A stretch of DNA of 64,000 nt from Dioscorea cayenensis subsp. rotundata (GCF_009730915.1 NC_052474.1:19627501-19691500), one strand, 5' to 3'; counted from the first letter of the stretch, positions 1-13,217 are shown. Notes: a model not told the origin generated them from the letters alone. Numbers and translations are program-made.

Positions 1-380
1 GATTCCAGATCATTGCTACAGACAAAGACCTCTCCTTCAGGGCTCACAAACTCAATAAATTTAGGTTCCCTTGTGCTACTCTTGGTGTGGATGACATCCT
101 TTTCAATAAACCTGGGGGAAACTTTATTATTTAAGTCACCATCTCCATTTTTCTCTACCGCATCCCGTAATGGAGGGAGAATGTCTAAGAAACCTAATGC
201 CGTATCACCTCTGCTGTCCGATTCAGCACAGTGACACACACGACAGAACGAAATGCCTCCTTCCTTATCTGAATCCACATCTGATCCACAAAAACCATCT
301 AAATCATCTTCCTCAGATGATTGCAAAACACCGTTACTACATCTACCACTATCTACTTCCATGTGTGCTTCCTTGACCAT
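1..380 (-). CDS. RING-CH (MARCH-like) zinc finger protein, N-terminal part, cut by window edge
   Basis: The minus strand is open from an ATG at 380 to the left edge (about 126 residues). The protein begins with an acidic, serine-rich stretch. From about residue 46 it reads F-C-R-V-C-H-C-A-E-S-D, then G-D-T-A-L-G-F-L, and later E-F-V-S-P-E-G-E-V-F-V-C-S-N-D near the edge. This order matches the plant C4HC3 RING-CH family annotated as RING/FYVE/PHD zinc finger proteins, where the first Cys pair is followed by a long insert before the remaining zinc ligands. Members are presumed membrane-linked E3 ubiquitin ligases. The remaining ligands and any transmembrane segments lie outside the window. The ATG is the first in this frame of the exon; a pyrimidine-rich leader exon probably lies further upstream. 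Family assignment is fairly sure, function is inferred. Confidence 0.68.
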   Translation of the reverse strand, partial: MVKEAHMEVDSGRCSNGVLQSSEEDDLDGFCGSDVDSDKEGGISFCRVCHCAESDSRGDTALGFLDILPPLRDAVEKNGDGDLNNKVSPRFIEKDVIHTKSSTREPKFIEFVSPEGEVFVCSNDLE

Positions 381-1125
381 TTTCAGATAAATGCAAATTC
401 TATAGTAAAATATACCATTCCATCTTCAAGCTTGTCTATTGATCAGCAACTAGTACACTAATCTCTTTTTCCTTTGGCACAAAAAAAAAAAAAGTTGTCA
501 ATTGCCAAAAACTCAAGCATTCAAATATATGTGCAGAACATTAGCATTAACACTCATCAGCCCCCACAAAAAGAAACACTATTAGCAAACAACAAACATC
601 AATTCTTGAAAATTTACACAAATAAAAAAGATAATTCTCAGGGAAATGGCAATTTAATTCAAACAAAAAAAATCCACTAAGATTTCTCTAAATCAAGCAC
701 AATCTCTCAACATCACTTGATCATTAAAAAAAAACCATGAAATGAACCTCAAAGCCCAAACCAAGCACAATCAAACAACATGAAATCACATCATTTAATT
801 CATCCCAAAAACAAATCACACAAAATAAACTAAAACACACAAATCAATCAAAAAAACATAAATAAATAAACAAATAAAACTTTGAATAGAAGCAAAGGAT
901 GAGATTCGCAGAGGAGCAAAAGATCACCAAAGAGAGTGGGATCATCGGAAAGCTCAGAACTTTGCAAAGACGAATCGAAATTGAATTGAAGAAGATATCA
1001 CTGAAGACGATGTTGAGATTCTTCGTCGAAGCATGGGAAACGTTGTGGCGAGTTCCAGACTTCCTCGCAAGAGAAAGTGGGACTGTGGTGGAACTGGGAC
1101 GGATCAGGGCCGAGAAAAAGTAAAA
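381..1125 (-). other. Probable 5' leader and leader intron of the RING-CH gene
   Basis: No convincing coding sequence. On the minus strand 895-1125 is rich in TCTTC and CTTTC blocks, as plant 5' leaders are, while 385-890 is very A-rich on the plus strand (T-rich on minus), as plant introns are. This fits a non-coding first exon plus a leader intron for the gene at 1-380. Short open frames on the plus strand here have no recognisable domain. Confidence 0.35.
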
Positions 1126-2334
1126 GAAAAAGAAAAGTGTTTTTTAATCCCTTGTTCCCAAATTACACTTAAATTTGAGGGTTTTTTTGCAAAAGAAGTG
1201 CATCAGGATACGTGCTCGCGATTGATCTCTAACATCCACCGCACATCATGCCCCGAGATAAGGTTTTGTCATGTATCTATACTGATCGTTCATTATCTAG
1301 AAAGACATTCATGGAGTTCATTATGGTTAATCCGCGATATAATATCAAAGGGTCTGTTTTGCATGGTTGGCCTTTTCTGGTTTTTTTATGTTTGATTTTT
1401 ATTTTAAAAAAAATTAAAGTGGATAAACCATATACTTGGTAGAAGAGTTTCTTATTTAATTATTTATTTATTTTCTTATATCTAGTTTTAAGTTTTATAA
1501 TGGTTATGAAAGTTTTGCACATCAATACTTCTAATTGTTTTATTCATTGATTATTATATTTTATAAATTTATTTTTAAAAAAAATGAAATTGTTGTTAAT
1601 ATAATTTTTTTATTGTGAATTTATTTTTTTAATTATTTTTTATTTTTTAATAATAAATATTTATAATTTCATAATTTATTTATATAATAGATTTTTTTTA
1701 GACAAGCGTCAGTTTAAAAAAAAGTTAGGAATGTAATAATCATAACCGTTTAAATGAATATCTTATAAAAATGATCTCAAATTGTGTAGGTTTATTTATG
1801 TATGCATCTCCTCACCTTGTGTAAGTATTAGGGTTCGATCTCAAATTCTTTTCAAAATGAGAATTTTATAAAAATGATTTGGTGTCAATAAGCTAAAAGG
1901 CCATTGGTTAGATAGTATCTTTCAATAATACAAGATTTGATCAATAAAAAATAATAAATCAAAATTATTTTTTTAATTGTTTATATTTTGAAGTGATTCG
2001 AGTATGATTTGTTTTGTTGCTTACTTTAGAATCTCGGATTAAAAAAACATAAAATAAAGTAACAATTTAATTTTATTAATCTCGTGAAATAAATATAGGG
2101 AAATTAACTAAAATTAGAAAGACTAAAAACTCTAATTTTTCTAAATTTTTTTTTGAGTGACATTCCAGTTTTTCCAATTATGAGCTCAACTTTGAATTTT
2201 ACATGCAAATTATAGAAAAGTTCTCTATCTTTATAAAAATTAACAAAGAATCACTTGCTTCCTTTTGCAATTTTTAAAAAAAATAGATAAGATTGATTTA
2301 AATCAGATGTAATAAAACACTCGAGAGCAGAGTC
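1126..2334. other. AT-rich intergenic stretch without recognisable gene
   Basis: Mostly homopolymer A/T runs and short AT words. I see no protein domain, tRNA or transposon ends. The RING-CH gene promoter may lie near its left end. Confidence 0.5.
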
Positions 2335-3420
2335 CCATTCCTATCGACCTGGCATAGAATAAGTTGCTCTAAACAGGCTATGCGCAACTTTATTCGCAAA
2401 TCGAAACATAAAGGAAACATGCACATTTCTTACCTCTTGCAAAATCTGATTGCAACCTTCTACCAAATAAAGGAAATTAAAATATTGGAGTATTATTCTC
2501 CTTTCAAGGCATGAACAGCTTAGTCACAATAAGATTTAAGAATAACATTATGCCATCCTTTAGACTTTAGCCACAATAAAGCCACCTTGATACTCACAAA
2601 GACTCGGCCTCCCATTGGAACAAACCAGGAAAGAGATTAGACAAGGCATCGACACATTTTCCTTGTGAATTCCTTGCCACAACAGCAATACTTGTATATT
2701 CTCTATCTCTAAACAAGGCAGCATCCACATTAATCTTCAAAGTGCTCCCACTTGGAGGTTCCCAAGCTACTGCTCCTATATCTTTGCCACTCCCACTCAA
2801 ATGCTACCCAAGTTGAGCTTGTTGCCATTAATATAGAAAACCACCAGCTCGATTCAACACTCGTTTGAGAATAGAGAGTTTTAAGTGCCATACCTTGTCA
2901 TTTCTTGCACACCAAAGACTCCAACAAGTCATTACAATGAGCTCACATAAATCACTAGCAAGAGTCTGCATCATTTGATCCATGAGGGTCATGAAAGGTG
3001 TATTGCCTATAATACCACCTAGGAACATTAAGAGTTATCCAGCAATTATGAGCTAAATCACATTTGATCAAAGAGTGCAAGACAGTCTCTTCACTACTGC
3101 CACACACAGGGCAAAATAGGATTGACCTCGACACCTTTTATGTGGAGATTATCTGTTGTAGGAAGGAGATTGTGACATGTCCTCCAAAAGAACACCTTGC
3201 ACTTAGAAGGGATTTTCATCTTCCAAAGTCGAAGCCAAGGGAAGACAGAAGAGTGGGCTTGCACATCAAGATCAGTTTGCATACTTCTATAACAACTCTT
3301 TATTGAGAAAAATCCTTTAGGATTAGGGTGCCACATTAAAACATCCTAATGCTCTATATTAGGAGGAGGGATGCTCAAAATAAATTGTTGATCCCTTGAG
3401 TTAAATAGTTCTGTAATTAA
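2335..3420 (-). mobile_element. 5'-truncated, decayed LINE (non-LTR retrotransposon), ORF2 C-terminal end
   Basis: Minus-strand frames read, in order: a segment with W-H-P-N-P-K-G-F-F-S-I-K-S-C-Y (about 3335), which is the reverse-transcriptase-associated zinc-binding region with C-K-V-F-F-W-R; then K-I-N-V-D-A-A-L-F (about 2735), the start of the C-terminal RNase H-like domain; then A-E-S-L, V-I-L-K-S, and finally F-A-N-K-V-A-H-S-L (about 2365), its usual end. This order is that of plant LINE ORF2. Stops and frame changes separate the pieces and no reverse transcriptase or endonuclease remains, so it is a dead 5'-truncated copy of about 1.1 kb. Confidence 0.8.
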
Positions 3421-3648
3421 ACCCACTATCTCATCACTAATTGTCATTAGTATTTGCAAACAAACCCTAAAGTTCTCTCTAACAGACGGATACAGAGGTA
3501 CACAAGTTACGATAGCTTAATTTACCTTATCATGCAACCCTAGAGGGTAAAACAAGAAATCCTAGAGAAAGAGAATTGTAATCTGATAGACTCGAACTCG
3601 AGACCTCTTAATCACTATCACAAGTGGTTACCAGTGGATTAGCCCATG
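3421..3648. other. No gene seen
   Basis: Non-coding sequence between the LINE fragment and a tandem duplication. It may be further degraded LINE sequence, but no domain can be read. Confidence 0.4.
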
Positions 3649-3840
3649 GTTCCTAACTCCAACAAATGTAAAGCCATGTACATCAAACACACATATTTAA
3701 AAACACCAAGCTTGTGAGGAGTAATGTTGCCACCTTACTCACATCACCAGCAGTGGGTTCCTAACTCCAACAAATGTAAAGTCATATACATCAAACACAC
3801 ATATTGTGAGGAGTAATGTTTCCACCTTGCTCACATCACT
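3649..3840. repeat. Diverged tandem duplication, period about 108 bp
   Basis: GTTCCTAACTCCAACAAATG starts at 3649 and again at 3757. Both copies continue through a CATCAAACACACATATT block and a GTGAGGAGTAATGTT block to CTCACATCAC. The second copy lacks about 20 bp present in the first and carries scattered substitutions. Non-coding. Confidence 0.85.
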
Positions 3841-4860
3841 AGCTTGCCAACCAATCCAAATCAATAACAATGATAAACAAACCACTGACATCCTTTATTA
3901 CTTATCAAATCACAAACAAATAGCTCAAACCTCATATATATCTCCTCACCCATTTGTCCTCCATGCAATCATCCCTACATGGATGGCCTCATCTCTTAAC
4001 AAAATTAATTAGGTTAAAAGCCATCATAAAAAAATAAATAAACAATATCAGCGGTCGGTCCTTTTACTAAATATTAAACTTGAAAAAAAAGCGGCAAAAG
4101 ATGAATACTATTGAACTCTAAAAAGCTATCTTATCTCATGAACTTTTTTTAACCTAGATTTTATTGTTACTTTTTCGTATAAAGGAATTTTGAGACGGAT
4201 TTCTGGAGATTGGTCATCCATGTTAGCTATATGGTATATATATGGAGGGAGGAAGGTATGAGGATTTCAATGGTCTTCAATTTGTTCAAAATAATTATTT
4301 TACTTTAATCTACCTTCTTTTCTTTTTTTAAGCATCTTGTTAAATTCTTTTGTGATTTTTTTTTTGCTCTTTTTTCAGCTTTTCTTTTAATAGGTTCCAC
4401 CATAAAGAGAAAGTTAATGGGACTTTGCCTATGGGGCATATAATAAATCACTGATTATAATAAAGCTTGAACTAGATTACATGTTCCATAATACTATTCT
4501 ATTTATTCTAAAAATTCAAAAAAAAAAGTAATTCAATATCATGGAAGTGATTTCAATGAATGGATTGTAATAATAAAAGAGGGGAGGGCATAGATGACAT
4601 ATTGTCTGCCCAGCTAGCAATTCCATTTCATTTGTTAACAGAGAATTTCCAACATAAGATTATCAAAATTAGACTGGATTCTCTCTGGTGACCACCCAAT
4701 GAAATAAATTTAAAACTGAGCAACCATTTTGATTCAAATTAAAGTTTGGACTCCAAAATGAAAAAGGGTCATAGTTTGGTGCCCTATAAAAAAAATTACC
4801 CAAAAAAAGAGTTTTATGGCTTTATAATCTTACATATACCAACTTTGAGAAGAAAGGGAG
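3841..4860. other. Intergenic DNA holding one copy of a dispersed repeat
   Basis: No gene seen. The segment about 4665-4805 is related to the right arm of the inverted-repeat element at 33288-33658: both share a CATAGTTTGGTGCCCT-like block followed by an A-rich tail ending in TTACCC. No matching inverted arm was found here, so this may be a single arm or a broken copy. Confidence 0.5.
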
Positions 4861-4910
4861 TAATACCACAATGCTATTGAACCTATAATACCACAATGCT
4901 ATTGAACCTA
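4861..4910. repeat. Perfect 25-bp tandem duplication (two copies)
   Basis: A 25-bp unit beginning TAATACCACAATGC occupies 4861-4885 and is repeated exactly at 4886-4910. This is a recent slippage or repair duplication in non-coding DNA. Confidence 0.9.
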
Positions 4911-5843
4911 TGAAGCCATCTAACACCAAATCTTGATTTGGATACACTTGGTTGTCAAGTTAATACTGATCCTACAGTCCATATATGAATCATGCAACTT
5001 TCATTTGCCAAAGACACTCCATATGCTACTACTATAAAACATAAACTTTTAAGATTATAAGGAAGTCATCAGTATCTGATTAAATAAGCTGATATCTTAG
5101 CAATAGTTTTAGTATTGACAAGATCATACAACCTTGACCCATTAATAGTGAAAGCAATTGTTGAGATGTGGTTTCCAATAGCCAAAACTTTTTCTACCGT
5201 GCCAAAAGGAGTAACAAAAGTTTTAGTTTTTAAATAGTTATATCTCAATAATTTCTTTTATTACTGATGGCCGGGTTATAATTGTATGATCTCGTCAATA
5301 CTACAACTATTCCTAAAGATATCGACTTATTTAAGCAAATCTGATGCCTTTCTCATGATCTCAAAAGTTTATTTTTGATAATCAGTATGGTAAGGACCAT
5401 ATTAGGTAAAAGAAAGCCATCCATTCCATATAATGATTGTACGATCAACATTAACTCGACAACAAAGGTATCCAAGTCAAGATTTGATATAGATGGCTCA
5501 TACGGATTCAATATCATTATTATATTACTCTTTTTCTTAAAATTAGTATATGTGAGCCGTCTAATGCTGTAACAGCCTCAAAATTAAAATCCTACCTAAT
5601 TTGGCATTAAAATTTGCTATTGTGCATATTTACACTAAAATAGTATACATATTGAGTGTGTATATTAAATAATCATTAATAAGTCAAGGGGGCTAAACAT
5701 AAATAAAATAAATTTTAGGGGTCAATGTGAAAAAAATGATATATAATAAAATAGGGAAAATTAATAAAACAAAAAAAAAACATGTGGCTTTGGATCAATG
5801 TGAAAAAAAATTTATATAAAATAAAGTAGAGAAAAGTAATAAA

Positions 5844-5879
<36 letters not shown>

Positions 5880-6300
5880 TTTCGACTTTTGCAAATTAAG
5901 TACAGAGGCTTTTTTTCCAATTCTATGATATGCAATTTCTAGATTTGCAAAAATGGGTAAAAAAAAGTGTTAACTTTTTTTTTTGGCAAAGACAAAATCA
6001 TCCATTCATGTAAAAAACTAAGTGACATAAAAACACTGATTTTTCAATATGATTTTTGTTTGATTTTTCGGGATTTATGTTTTTTTTAGTGAAATTTTGG
6101 AAGAAATTAATAAACTTAAAAATCTTTTTTTCATGTAATATAAGTCAATTTTTAAATGAACATTTGTTTTTGGAACCCACACATCATGAAATCGAAAAAA
6201 AAAAACCTATGTCCTTGTTTACAAAAGTTAAAAACCACCAAGTTTTTTTTTTACTTTACCCAATAAAGTAAATTGTGTGGGGGTCAATGTGTATATATAT
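4911..6300. other. Intergenic DNA with a (TA)n microsatellite
   Basis: No gene or domain seen. A pure (AT)n run lies at 5849-5876 and several poly-A/poly-T tracts surround it. The block about 5730-5880 contains a two-fold repeated phrase (TCAATGTGAAAAAAA), suggesting old repeat DNA. Confidence 0.5.
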
Positions 6301-9300
6301 ACATACCTGTTATGTAATACTTAAAACTTTTTTTTTGGTTTTATTCCCTACTTTGGGTGTACTCAATAGGATTTTGTTTGGTCTTAGAGTTCGCAGTTAT
6401 AGAATAGTCTTTGTAATTGGGTTCTGCATATGAATCGACACGACATGTGCCATCTCCGGTCTTGAATCCTTTTGTTGAGCTGAAAATCCGCACATCTTGT
6501 GTCATTCCAAGTTTCAAGCCTTTTACTTCAATAATGGGCTCTGCATATCTTGTGCAAAATAAGCTTTCCTGGATTATTTTCTTTCTTGTTGTCACAAGGG
6601 CATTTTTATCTTTTCAAAATCTAAACCCTTTTATGCATCTTATCCCCACTTTTTCCCTCATTAGCTTGATGTTCTCTTGGGGGAGAAGAAAGGCTTTGGA
6701 TGACCTCTTTCTTCTTGCTAGATTGAAGCCCATTGACCCTTTATTCCTCCTTCTTTGAAGCTAGAGGTGCTTACTCCTATTCTTCTTGTTTCTTCCCTAT
6801 TTTTTTTCTTTGTATTTGTTTGTTGGATGATAGAAAGTAGGGTATTGTTGTGAGCTTGAGGAAACTTGATTCTTGTTCTCCATTCTTGCATGTTTAGTGC
6901 TAGAAGCTTGAGAGGAGTGTATATATTTCCTTGTATTCCTTCAATCTTATTGAATCCATGGACCTTCTTCTTTTCGTGAAATCAGGTTTAACTGTAGCTT
7001 ACTGTAGCACCAGTAAATTTCCTTCATTTCCTTGTCTCCTTGGTTTGAAATGAAGCCAAGTCCCTTATGAACCCTTTGTAAACCTTTGAATTCCAATTTG
7101 AGTCTACCCTAGGCCTCTTGTCAAATTTCATTGCAATTAGACCTAGGTTTTTCTTGATGCATTCTTTTTGTTCTTTCTCTTATTATTTTGCTTACTTTCT
7201 TTATTGCCTTGTTTGGAGTGTGTGGTTGTGATTTGGTTAGGTGGTGAGAGTTTGGCTCGAGGCAAGGAGCCGGCGGAGGAATAGCACGCTTGTGGTCTTT
7301 AATCGACTACATTGTGAGTGGGCTTAGTTGCTTGCACAATTCTAGTGGAATATTATCTAAATATCTTAATTTGCTTGATTTAAACTAATTCATGGTTTTA
7401 TCGTATTAAATAGATGTTTTGATGGACTTGGATGGATTTCCAATGCTATTGACCTATATATATATATATATGAAACTCTTGACATTTGAACAAAAATATT
7501 TATGACTATACTTGTATATTGGAATTGGAATGATTTGTGAAAAGTCACTCGTATTATCATGTTTTTGGCACTTATAAATATGAAAGTGGTTTTCATTCCC
7601 TATGTGTGATGTTTGTCCTAATCATGACATTATGATGTGTTGCAGAATGGATTGTATTAACTTTGGACAACAATAGGTCTTGAACATATACACGGAAGTA
7701 AGGCTACGGCCTTAATGTTCTTGATAGGGTGGTTTTGATGGTGATCACTAGGGCTTTAACCTACTGTAGAGGGAGCGTGAGGGGTTCCATTGATACCAGT
7801 TCACTATGCACCCCACCCCATTAGTCTACACCTATAGGTTGGACCACACCTCAGGCAAAATGAACTGACGACAACCATACAACAACTGTATGAAAGTTAG
7901 TACCATCCCAGTTGGATAGTAAGGGTCGGAGAAGGGCAATCACAATGCGTAGAATCCCCGAAGAGGTATTTCACATAAAACCCGAATATCATCACACAAG
8001 GGCTTGGTGTGCCAAAGTCAAACGTATGAAGACCTTGACGGCTCTGGACTTAGTCACGACACAACTAAAGTCAGAGAAGTTTTTCAGGCTATTAGGCTTG
8101 AGAATGTTATTATGTTCCAGTTTCTACAAATCATGATTTCTTGGATTGGAGTCTTGATCATGAACCTTTTGTTTTGTCTTTTTAAATATCCAAGATATAT
8201 GAATTTACATTTTGGAAATCATGTTTTCATGTAAAAGAAATCCTTGAACTGTGGGATTTCTATACATGACATTTTGGAAGATTGGTGATTCATTGTCGAG
8301 TTTTCGATGAAATTTAGTTAACACTTTTAAAATTCGTATTATGCCAAATGATTATTTGTGAATGTTAGGAACTTCATTTCATCAACTTGGTGTTTATGCT
8401 CATCATGAGACTTATGTTAAAATATTTATTATACACATGATGAAATAATTTGTGGCTATGAATATACTTGTGAAGACCTATGTTTTGGTTTTGAATAATG
8501 TGGTTTCACATTTGACATTTATATATTGTTTTAAATGTTGAAATGTTTCAAGACTACTTATTTTATTGCAAAAGCTTGGATATTGGAAATTTATTGGTTA
8601 GTTTTGATATTCTTTTAGAATTGTGTGAACCCATTCATTGAATGACTTTGGTTGCTCACTCTCTCCCTCCCTTCCAGGCTTTAGCATCTAGTGGCGTTGT
8701 GGCGAGGCGGAGTGTTGGGAATCCTTTTATATATCTTTCCTCATTTCTAGTCTTGCGTAGGTTTACTTTAGAGTATGTATGCATTGGTTAAAGACATGGA
8801 TCCACTAGTGTGTTTGACACTCTATATGTATAATTTATATGCTTGTCTATTTTCTTGAAATCCTTGGTTGTAATTGTGACGAGCATGCCTTCTTGAACTC
8901 TATTATCATGTTTTTGGTACTATTGCTTCCTCTGTGCTATCGTTGTACTCCATGCCTTATATATTCTGTGTTTTTTATTTTGTATCCAGGATTATGGAAA
9001 TCTAGTGTTTTATTAGCCTTGCGGTGATTCGAGGTTGGATGCCGTGTATCCTTCCTCGGGATTGTCACATCTTAACGCTAGTGCTACCCATATTTTTCTC
9101 AACTCACCGTCGATTTCTTCCTTTTAGATTTTCCAAACTTTTTCTTTCCCTTTCCTTAATCATTGAATATAAAAGAGTTAGATTGGATCTAGAGGGTTAT
9201 TGCCAATCAAGATCATACTACAAGCCCCCGCTCTATCGATCAAATCCAATTTGTATTCTCACAATCTTGGTGAGATGCATGTTTAATTGAAGATGAAAAA
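6301..9300. other. Repeat-like non-coding region, possibly an LTR of an old retrotransposon
   Basis: About 3 kb of moderately T-rich sequence with a few open frames of 60-113 codons but no recognisable domain. The texture (GGCTCGAGGCAAGGAGCCGG near 7254, ACCCCACCCCATTAG near 7808, a TAGTGGCGTTGTGGCGAGGC block near 8690) resembles the long LTRs of plant Ty3/gypsy elements. I found neither clear LTR ends nor gag/pol sequence, so the class is a guess. Confidence 0.3.
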
Positions 9301-9989
9301 TAAATTATTGTGCTATTCTATCGTTAGGAAACATAAATGAAAAATACAAATTTGATCAAAGGAATCCAAAGATCAATATTAAATTAATTGTGGGAGCAGT
9401 AAATTTTGTGTAATGGATCAAGCAATTTATATTTATAATTTTTTTATTAAAAAAAATATAACCTCGTAAATAACACAAATTGATCATAAGCAAAAGATTA
9501 ATAGATATATGACTTCATTGATCATATCATTAGGTAGAAATTAGAATTTATTATGGGTATTTGTTTGGTTATAGTCAAGCAAGATAGGGGTGAATTAGGG
9601 GGTGTACATACTTCTATTAGCATTGGGGAGAGTTGTAAGTACTTTGTGTAATTGTATATTTATTTGATTGAGTGATAGCTTTATGTATATCTAAATATTG
9701 AGTATGATGTTGTTGTTCTTAGATTTATGGCATGATAAGATTTGTGTTGTCATATGATATAAATATATTATTTGTATAAAGTATAGATGCTATTGAATAC
9801 GATAATAGAAATATGTGGTAGAATAAAAATTAGTTTGTTATTGAGATGTGAGATATGGAATAATAGGAATATATAGACGATTAGTGCTTGTCTAGATTGG
9901 GTATGTCTTTTGGTCTAGAGATTAATGTTGTGTGTTATGATCTTATATACACATGCTAATAAGATCATAACAGGATAAATAACTAATAA
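9301..9989. other. AT-rich intergenic stretch, nothing recognised
   Basis: Dominated by short A/T words; no gene, RNA or transposon end found. Confidence 0.45.
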
Positions 9990-10611
9990 AGAACAAATAC
10001 ATGTACATACACATATGCATGTACCATGCAGGGCTAGAATTGTAGACACAACCGCTACAACATAAAACTGAAAAAGAAAATAAATTAGAAGAAGACTGCA
10101 TCTCAGGGCCAGCTACTCTAACTCTACCTACACTCTCACTGGCTGACTACTGGTCCTCTTGCTTCTGTAGCTGAGCCAAAATTCTTTTGGTTGGTAGTGG
10201 ATTACTCATCATAAAGAAAATAGAGTAATAACATAGATAAAATAAATAAAACCATGAATATAAACAAATACTTTTTGAGTCAAACATATTAATTTGTTGT
10301 AATTTAATTGATATAAGACTAATAAAGTCCGCAATTAGCATAACAAGCATTTCAAGCATAGTATATAGTAATCAGCCAAGTCGTGTATACACCTAACCTT
10401 AACACCTCTAGTAATATACTAACAACTAATAAGATGGGCCCCCAAAAAGGCAATTGATAAATTATCGCATCATGGACATTCTGGTCCCCAAAGAGTATGG
10501 GTAGGGGGTCTTATTAAAAATTGGGTTTGAGAAATTCTCCCCTCCAAGATGTGATACTGAATGCGGTCCTAAAGACCTCAAGGTTCATACATCGAGCCAT
10601 GGCATGACTAA

Positions 10612-10716
10612 CCCCTTGTTTGGTTCAAAGGTAGGGGGTGAGTAAGGAGGAGAGGAGAATGGAGGGTTTGAAAAAATTTTATATTTGATTTAATGGAGGA
10701 GTGTGGAGAGGTAATC

Positions 10717-10774
<58 letters not shown>

Positions 10775-11301
10775 TGGTTAGAACTTAGAAGGAGGAGTGA
10801 GGAGAAGGGAGAGGTGTGACATGCATTTTACCAATTTACCTTCTTTATATAAAATTGATTATAATAAATTTTTATACATATTTACTAATTTTTTATAATA
10901 TTGTTAATATTATACAAATAATAATATTATTATAAACTAACACTATAATCACTCATTTTTTATATTTTTTTATAATAAAAAAATATATTATTATTAATCT
11001 TAATTTAACACATTAAAAAAGAAAATAAAAATAATATGAGAGATGAAATTAAGTTTTAGAAAGACATTAAGGTAATTTTTACAAATTGATGGAGGGCAAG
11101 TTAGTCTTTTCATAAAGATTTAAAGTTTAAAATTTTTGTTGAATAGTCTCACCTCGATTTGGAGGACTGGGATGTGAGGGATTTGGAGGGGGTAAAGCAC
11201 CCTTCAAATTAACTCCTACTCCTCCTAATTCCCCCAACTAAACATAGGTCACCCCTTCCAACTCCTCCTCACCACTTCAAAACCCCCAACCAAATAAGAG
11301 G
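10612..11301. mobile_element. Tourist-like (PIF/Harbinger) MITE with TAA target-site duplication
   Basis: The left end reads CCCCTTGTTTGGTT and the inverted right end CCTCTTATTTGGTT (12 of 14 match). TAA flanks both sides (609-611 and 302-304 of the respective kilobases: 10609-10611, 11302-11304). Ends containing TTGTTTGGTT with a TAA duplication are typical of Tourist/PIF-Harbinger MITEs. Subterminal DNA is rich in GGAGGAG on one side and CTCCTCC on the other, giving extended inverted symmetry. No transposase; non-autonomous, about 690 bp. Confidence 0.75.
10717..10774. repeat. (ATT)n microsatellite inside the MITE
   Basis: About 19 uninterrupted ATT/TTA units, likely hypervariable in length. 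Confidence 0.95.
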
Positions 11302-11829
11302 TAAGTGTATTTTGAGAAGGTGTATGCCATACTTAGAAGATCATCGTTTAACTCTTTAATTAACTGAATAAAATATTCATGAGCAAACCTTGCAATCACA
11401 GTACATTAGCAGCCATAATCAATCCCTAGTATTATATAAAAAGCTTAAAAGCTGATACTGGTAAATTGATTTAATATATAATTGAAATAGATGAAATAAA
11501 GACTAGATGTAAAACACTGATTAATCAATAAAGAAACATTCAATGAAATAATGTGATATAAAATTCACCACTACTAACTCACCTATTTTCTTGGAATTTT
11601 TGGTTTGTCTGAGTTCCAAACTGGACCTATCATTTATTTCCTAGACCTTGGCCTATAAATAACAATGTAATAATAAAACGAACAACAAATAATAACTAAC
11701 TATAAATGAGAATACTCACATAAAACATTGAAAAACTCCTCTAATCACACTCTCTTACTTATTCGATTTAAACCATTAAGGCAACATCTAAATAGTTTAA
11801 TCATGATCAAGACCAACTTGGAACCAGCT

Positions 11830-11892
11830 AATTGGGCTTAAATTACCTTTAATTGGGTTTAAATCGCCTTTAATTGGGCTTAAATCAACTCA
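11830..11892. repeat. 21-bp tandem repeat, three copies
   Basis: Three head-to-tail copies of a 21-bp unit of the form AATTGGGYTTAAATYNCCTTT at 11830, 11851 and 11872. The following 350 bp keep a related AACC/AATTGAACC texture without clean phasing. Confidence 0.8.
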
Positions 11893-12629
11893 ATTTGAGA
11901 TAAACCCACTTAAACCTTCTTGAACCAAGTCCCTTAAACCAAATCAGCTTGAATGAAACACATTTCTTATATAATCCTCCTAAACCGGGTTGACTCAATT
12001 AACCCAAACCTTATTCAACCGGTTCAGCCCAATTACATTGAACCAAGACCTGAACCAAGCTTAATCCTCAATCAAATTGAATTGAACCAGATTGGTTCAA
12101 CTAACCCAATCCCAATTTAGCTCAATTGAACCCAATTGAATTCAAACCAACTCCACACCACTCAATTTAAATAAATTTGGTCTGAGTTGACTCAAGCCCA
12201 ACAAACCCACTCACTTCACCCAACAACCCAACATTAATTAATTAACTCACACCCAAATGTGAATTCAATCACAAAACTCCATTCTTAATATTTCCAAACC
12301 ACCATTGAACCTCCTCTTAACCTTATAAACATATCACAGGTCTTCTCTTCCACATCACCGCCTCCTTTAACCCTTCCATTCTCATGAATGGTTAAGACAA
12401 CAACCATCTTTTAACACATGTATGGGCACCATATTGATACCCATACACCACACCATCACCCCTCTCCATTACCATTATAGCCTCTTAATTCCTAAACATA
12501 AATGAACCCCCATGCAAGTCACTCGCATGTATTTACATATGTGCCAATATATGCATAGCACGCAACTCTCAAAACCACCAATAAATGTATCTCCTTCTTT
12601 CTCATATTCAAACATATATATATATAGAC

Positions 12630-13073
12630 TGTTAGCAGATAATTGAAGTAATGAATGTGGTGCTGAAAGGAAGAGATCAGTATCTAAAGTGGAAGTTAAC
12701 ATGTCTATAGATTTGTATGAGTTCTAGGCTTTTGTATTCAGTAATGTGTTTTGTTTAGAGTGTGTATTGTATTTATAATAGTTATGAGCATGAGGGAAAA
12801 GCTGAGAAGAGTTGAAGTTAAAACGGACGGCTCTGATTTCATCATCATGTGTTGGTGTCTTTAGTTCGAGGCATAACAATGTGAAGTTGTGGATGATGAC
12901 ATGTTTCATCAAATGTGTGACAGGTGTTTTCCACTAAATCTCAATGGATAAGAGATAAGCTTGCTGTAATTTGGGAAAGTAGTTCTAATGAAGTGATGAA
13001 TGTTTTGAGTGTTTTTCTCTGTGCTTTCCTTTGATTTTGTGCTGATCTTCTTCATTGTATCTGTGAGCATTCA
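12630..13073 (+). repeat. 5' LTR of the copia element
   Basis: Starts TGTTAGCAGAT and ends GAGCATTCA, giving the canonical TG...CA ends. Aligns along its whole length with 17322-17766. An AT-rich block with TTTATAATAG near 12770 could hold the former promoter. Confidence 0.9.
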
Positions 13074-13079
13074 GGACAA

Positions 13080-13091
13080 TGGTATCAGAGC
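13080..13091 (+). other. Primer-binding site of the copia element
   Basis: TGGTATCAGAGC, complementary to the 3' end of plant initiator tRNA-Met, lies six bases after the 5' LTR. This is the standard priming site of plant copia elements. Confidence 0.9.
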
Positions 13092-13217
13092 GCTTGTGGT
13101 CTTGAGTGGTTGTGTTTTTCTTCAGTTGAAGATTGGTGTCTTGCTTTTTTTTTTGGGCTGTGTGTAGAGAAGTTGGGTGGAAGAAGTGAGAAGAAGGTTG
13201 CTGAAATTGGATGAAAA

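Noticed and set aside
3064..3306. An 80-codon plus-strand frame
   Set aside because: Antisense shadow of the minus-strand LINE zinc-binding region.
6417..6758. A 113-codon open frame, plus strand
   Set aside because: Leucine- and phenylalanine-rich without domain, Kozak context or splice partners; lies in repeat-like DNA and overlaps another frame on the opposite strand.
10540..10560. AAGATGTGATACTG as a second LTR start (minus strand TATCACATCTTGG)
   Set aside because: Resembles the start at 18577, but the following 150 bp do not resemble each other.
11830..11892. A CRISPR-like short repeat
   Set aside because: Head-to-tail 21-bp units without spacers in a plant nuclear genome.
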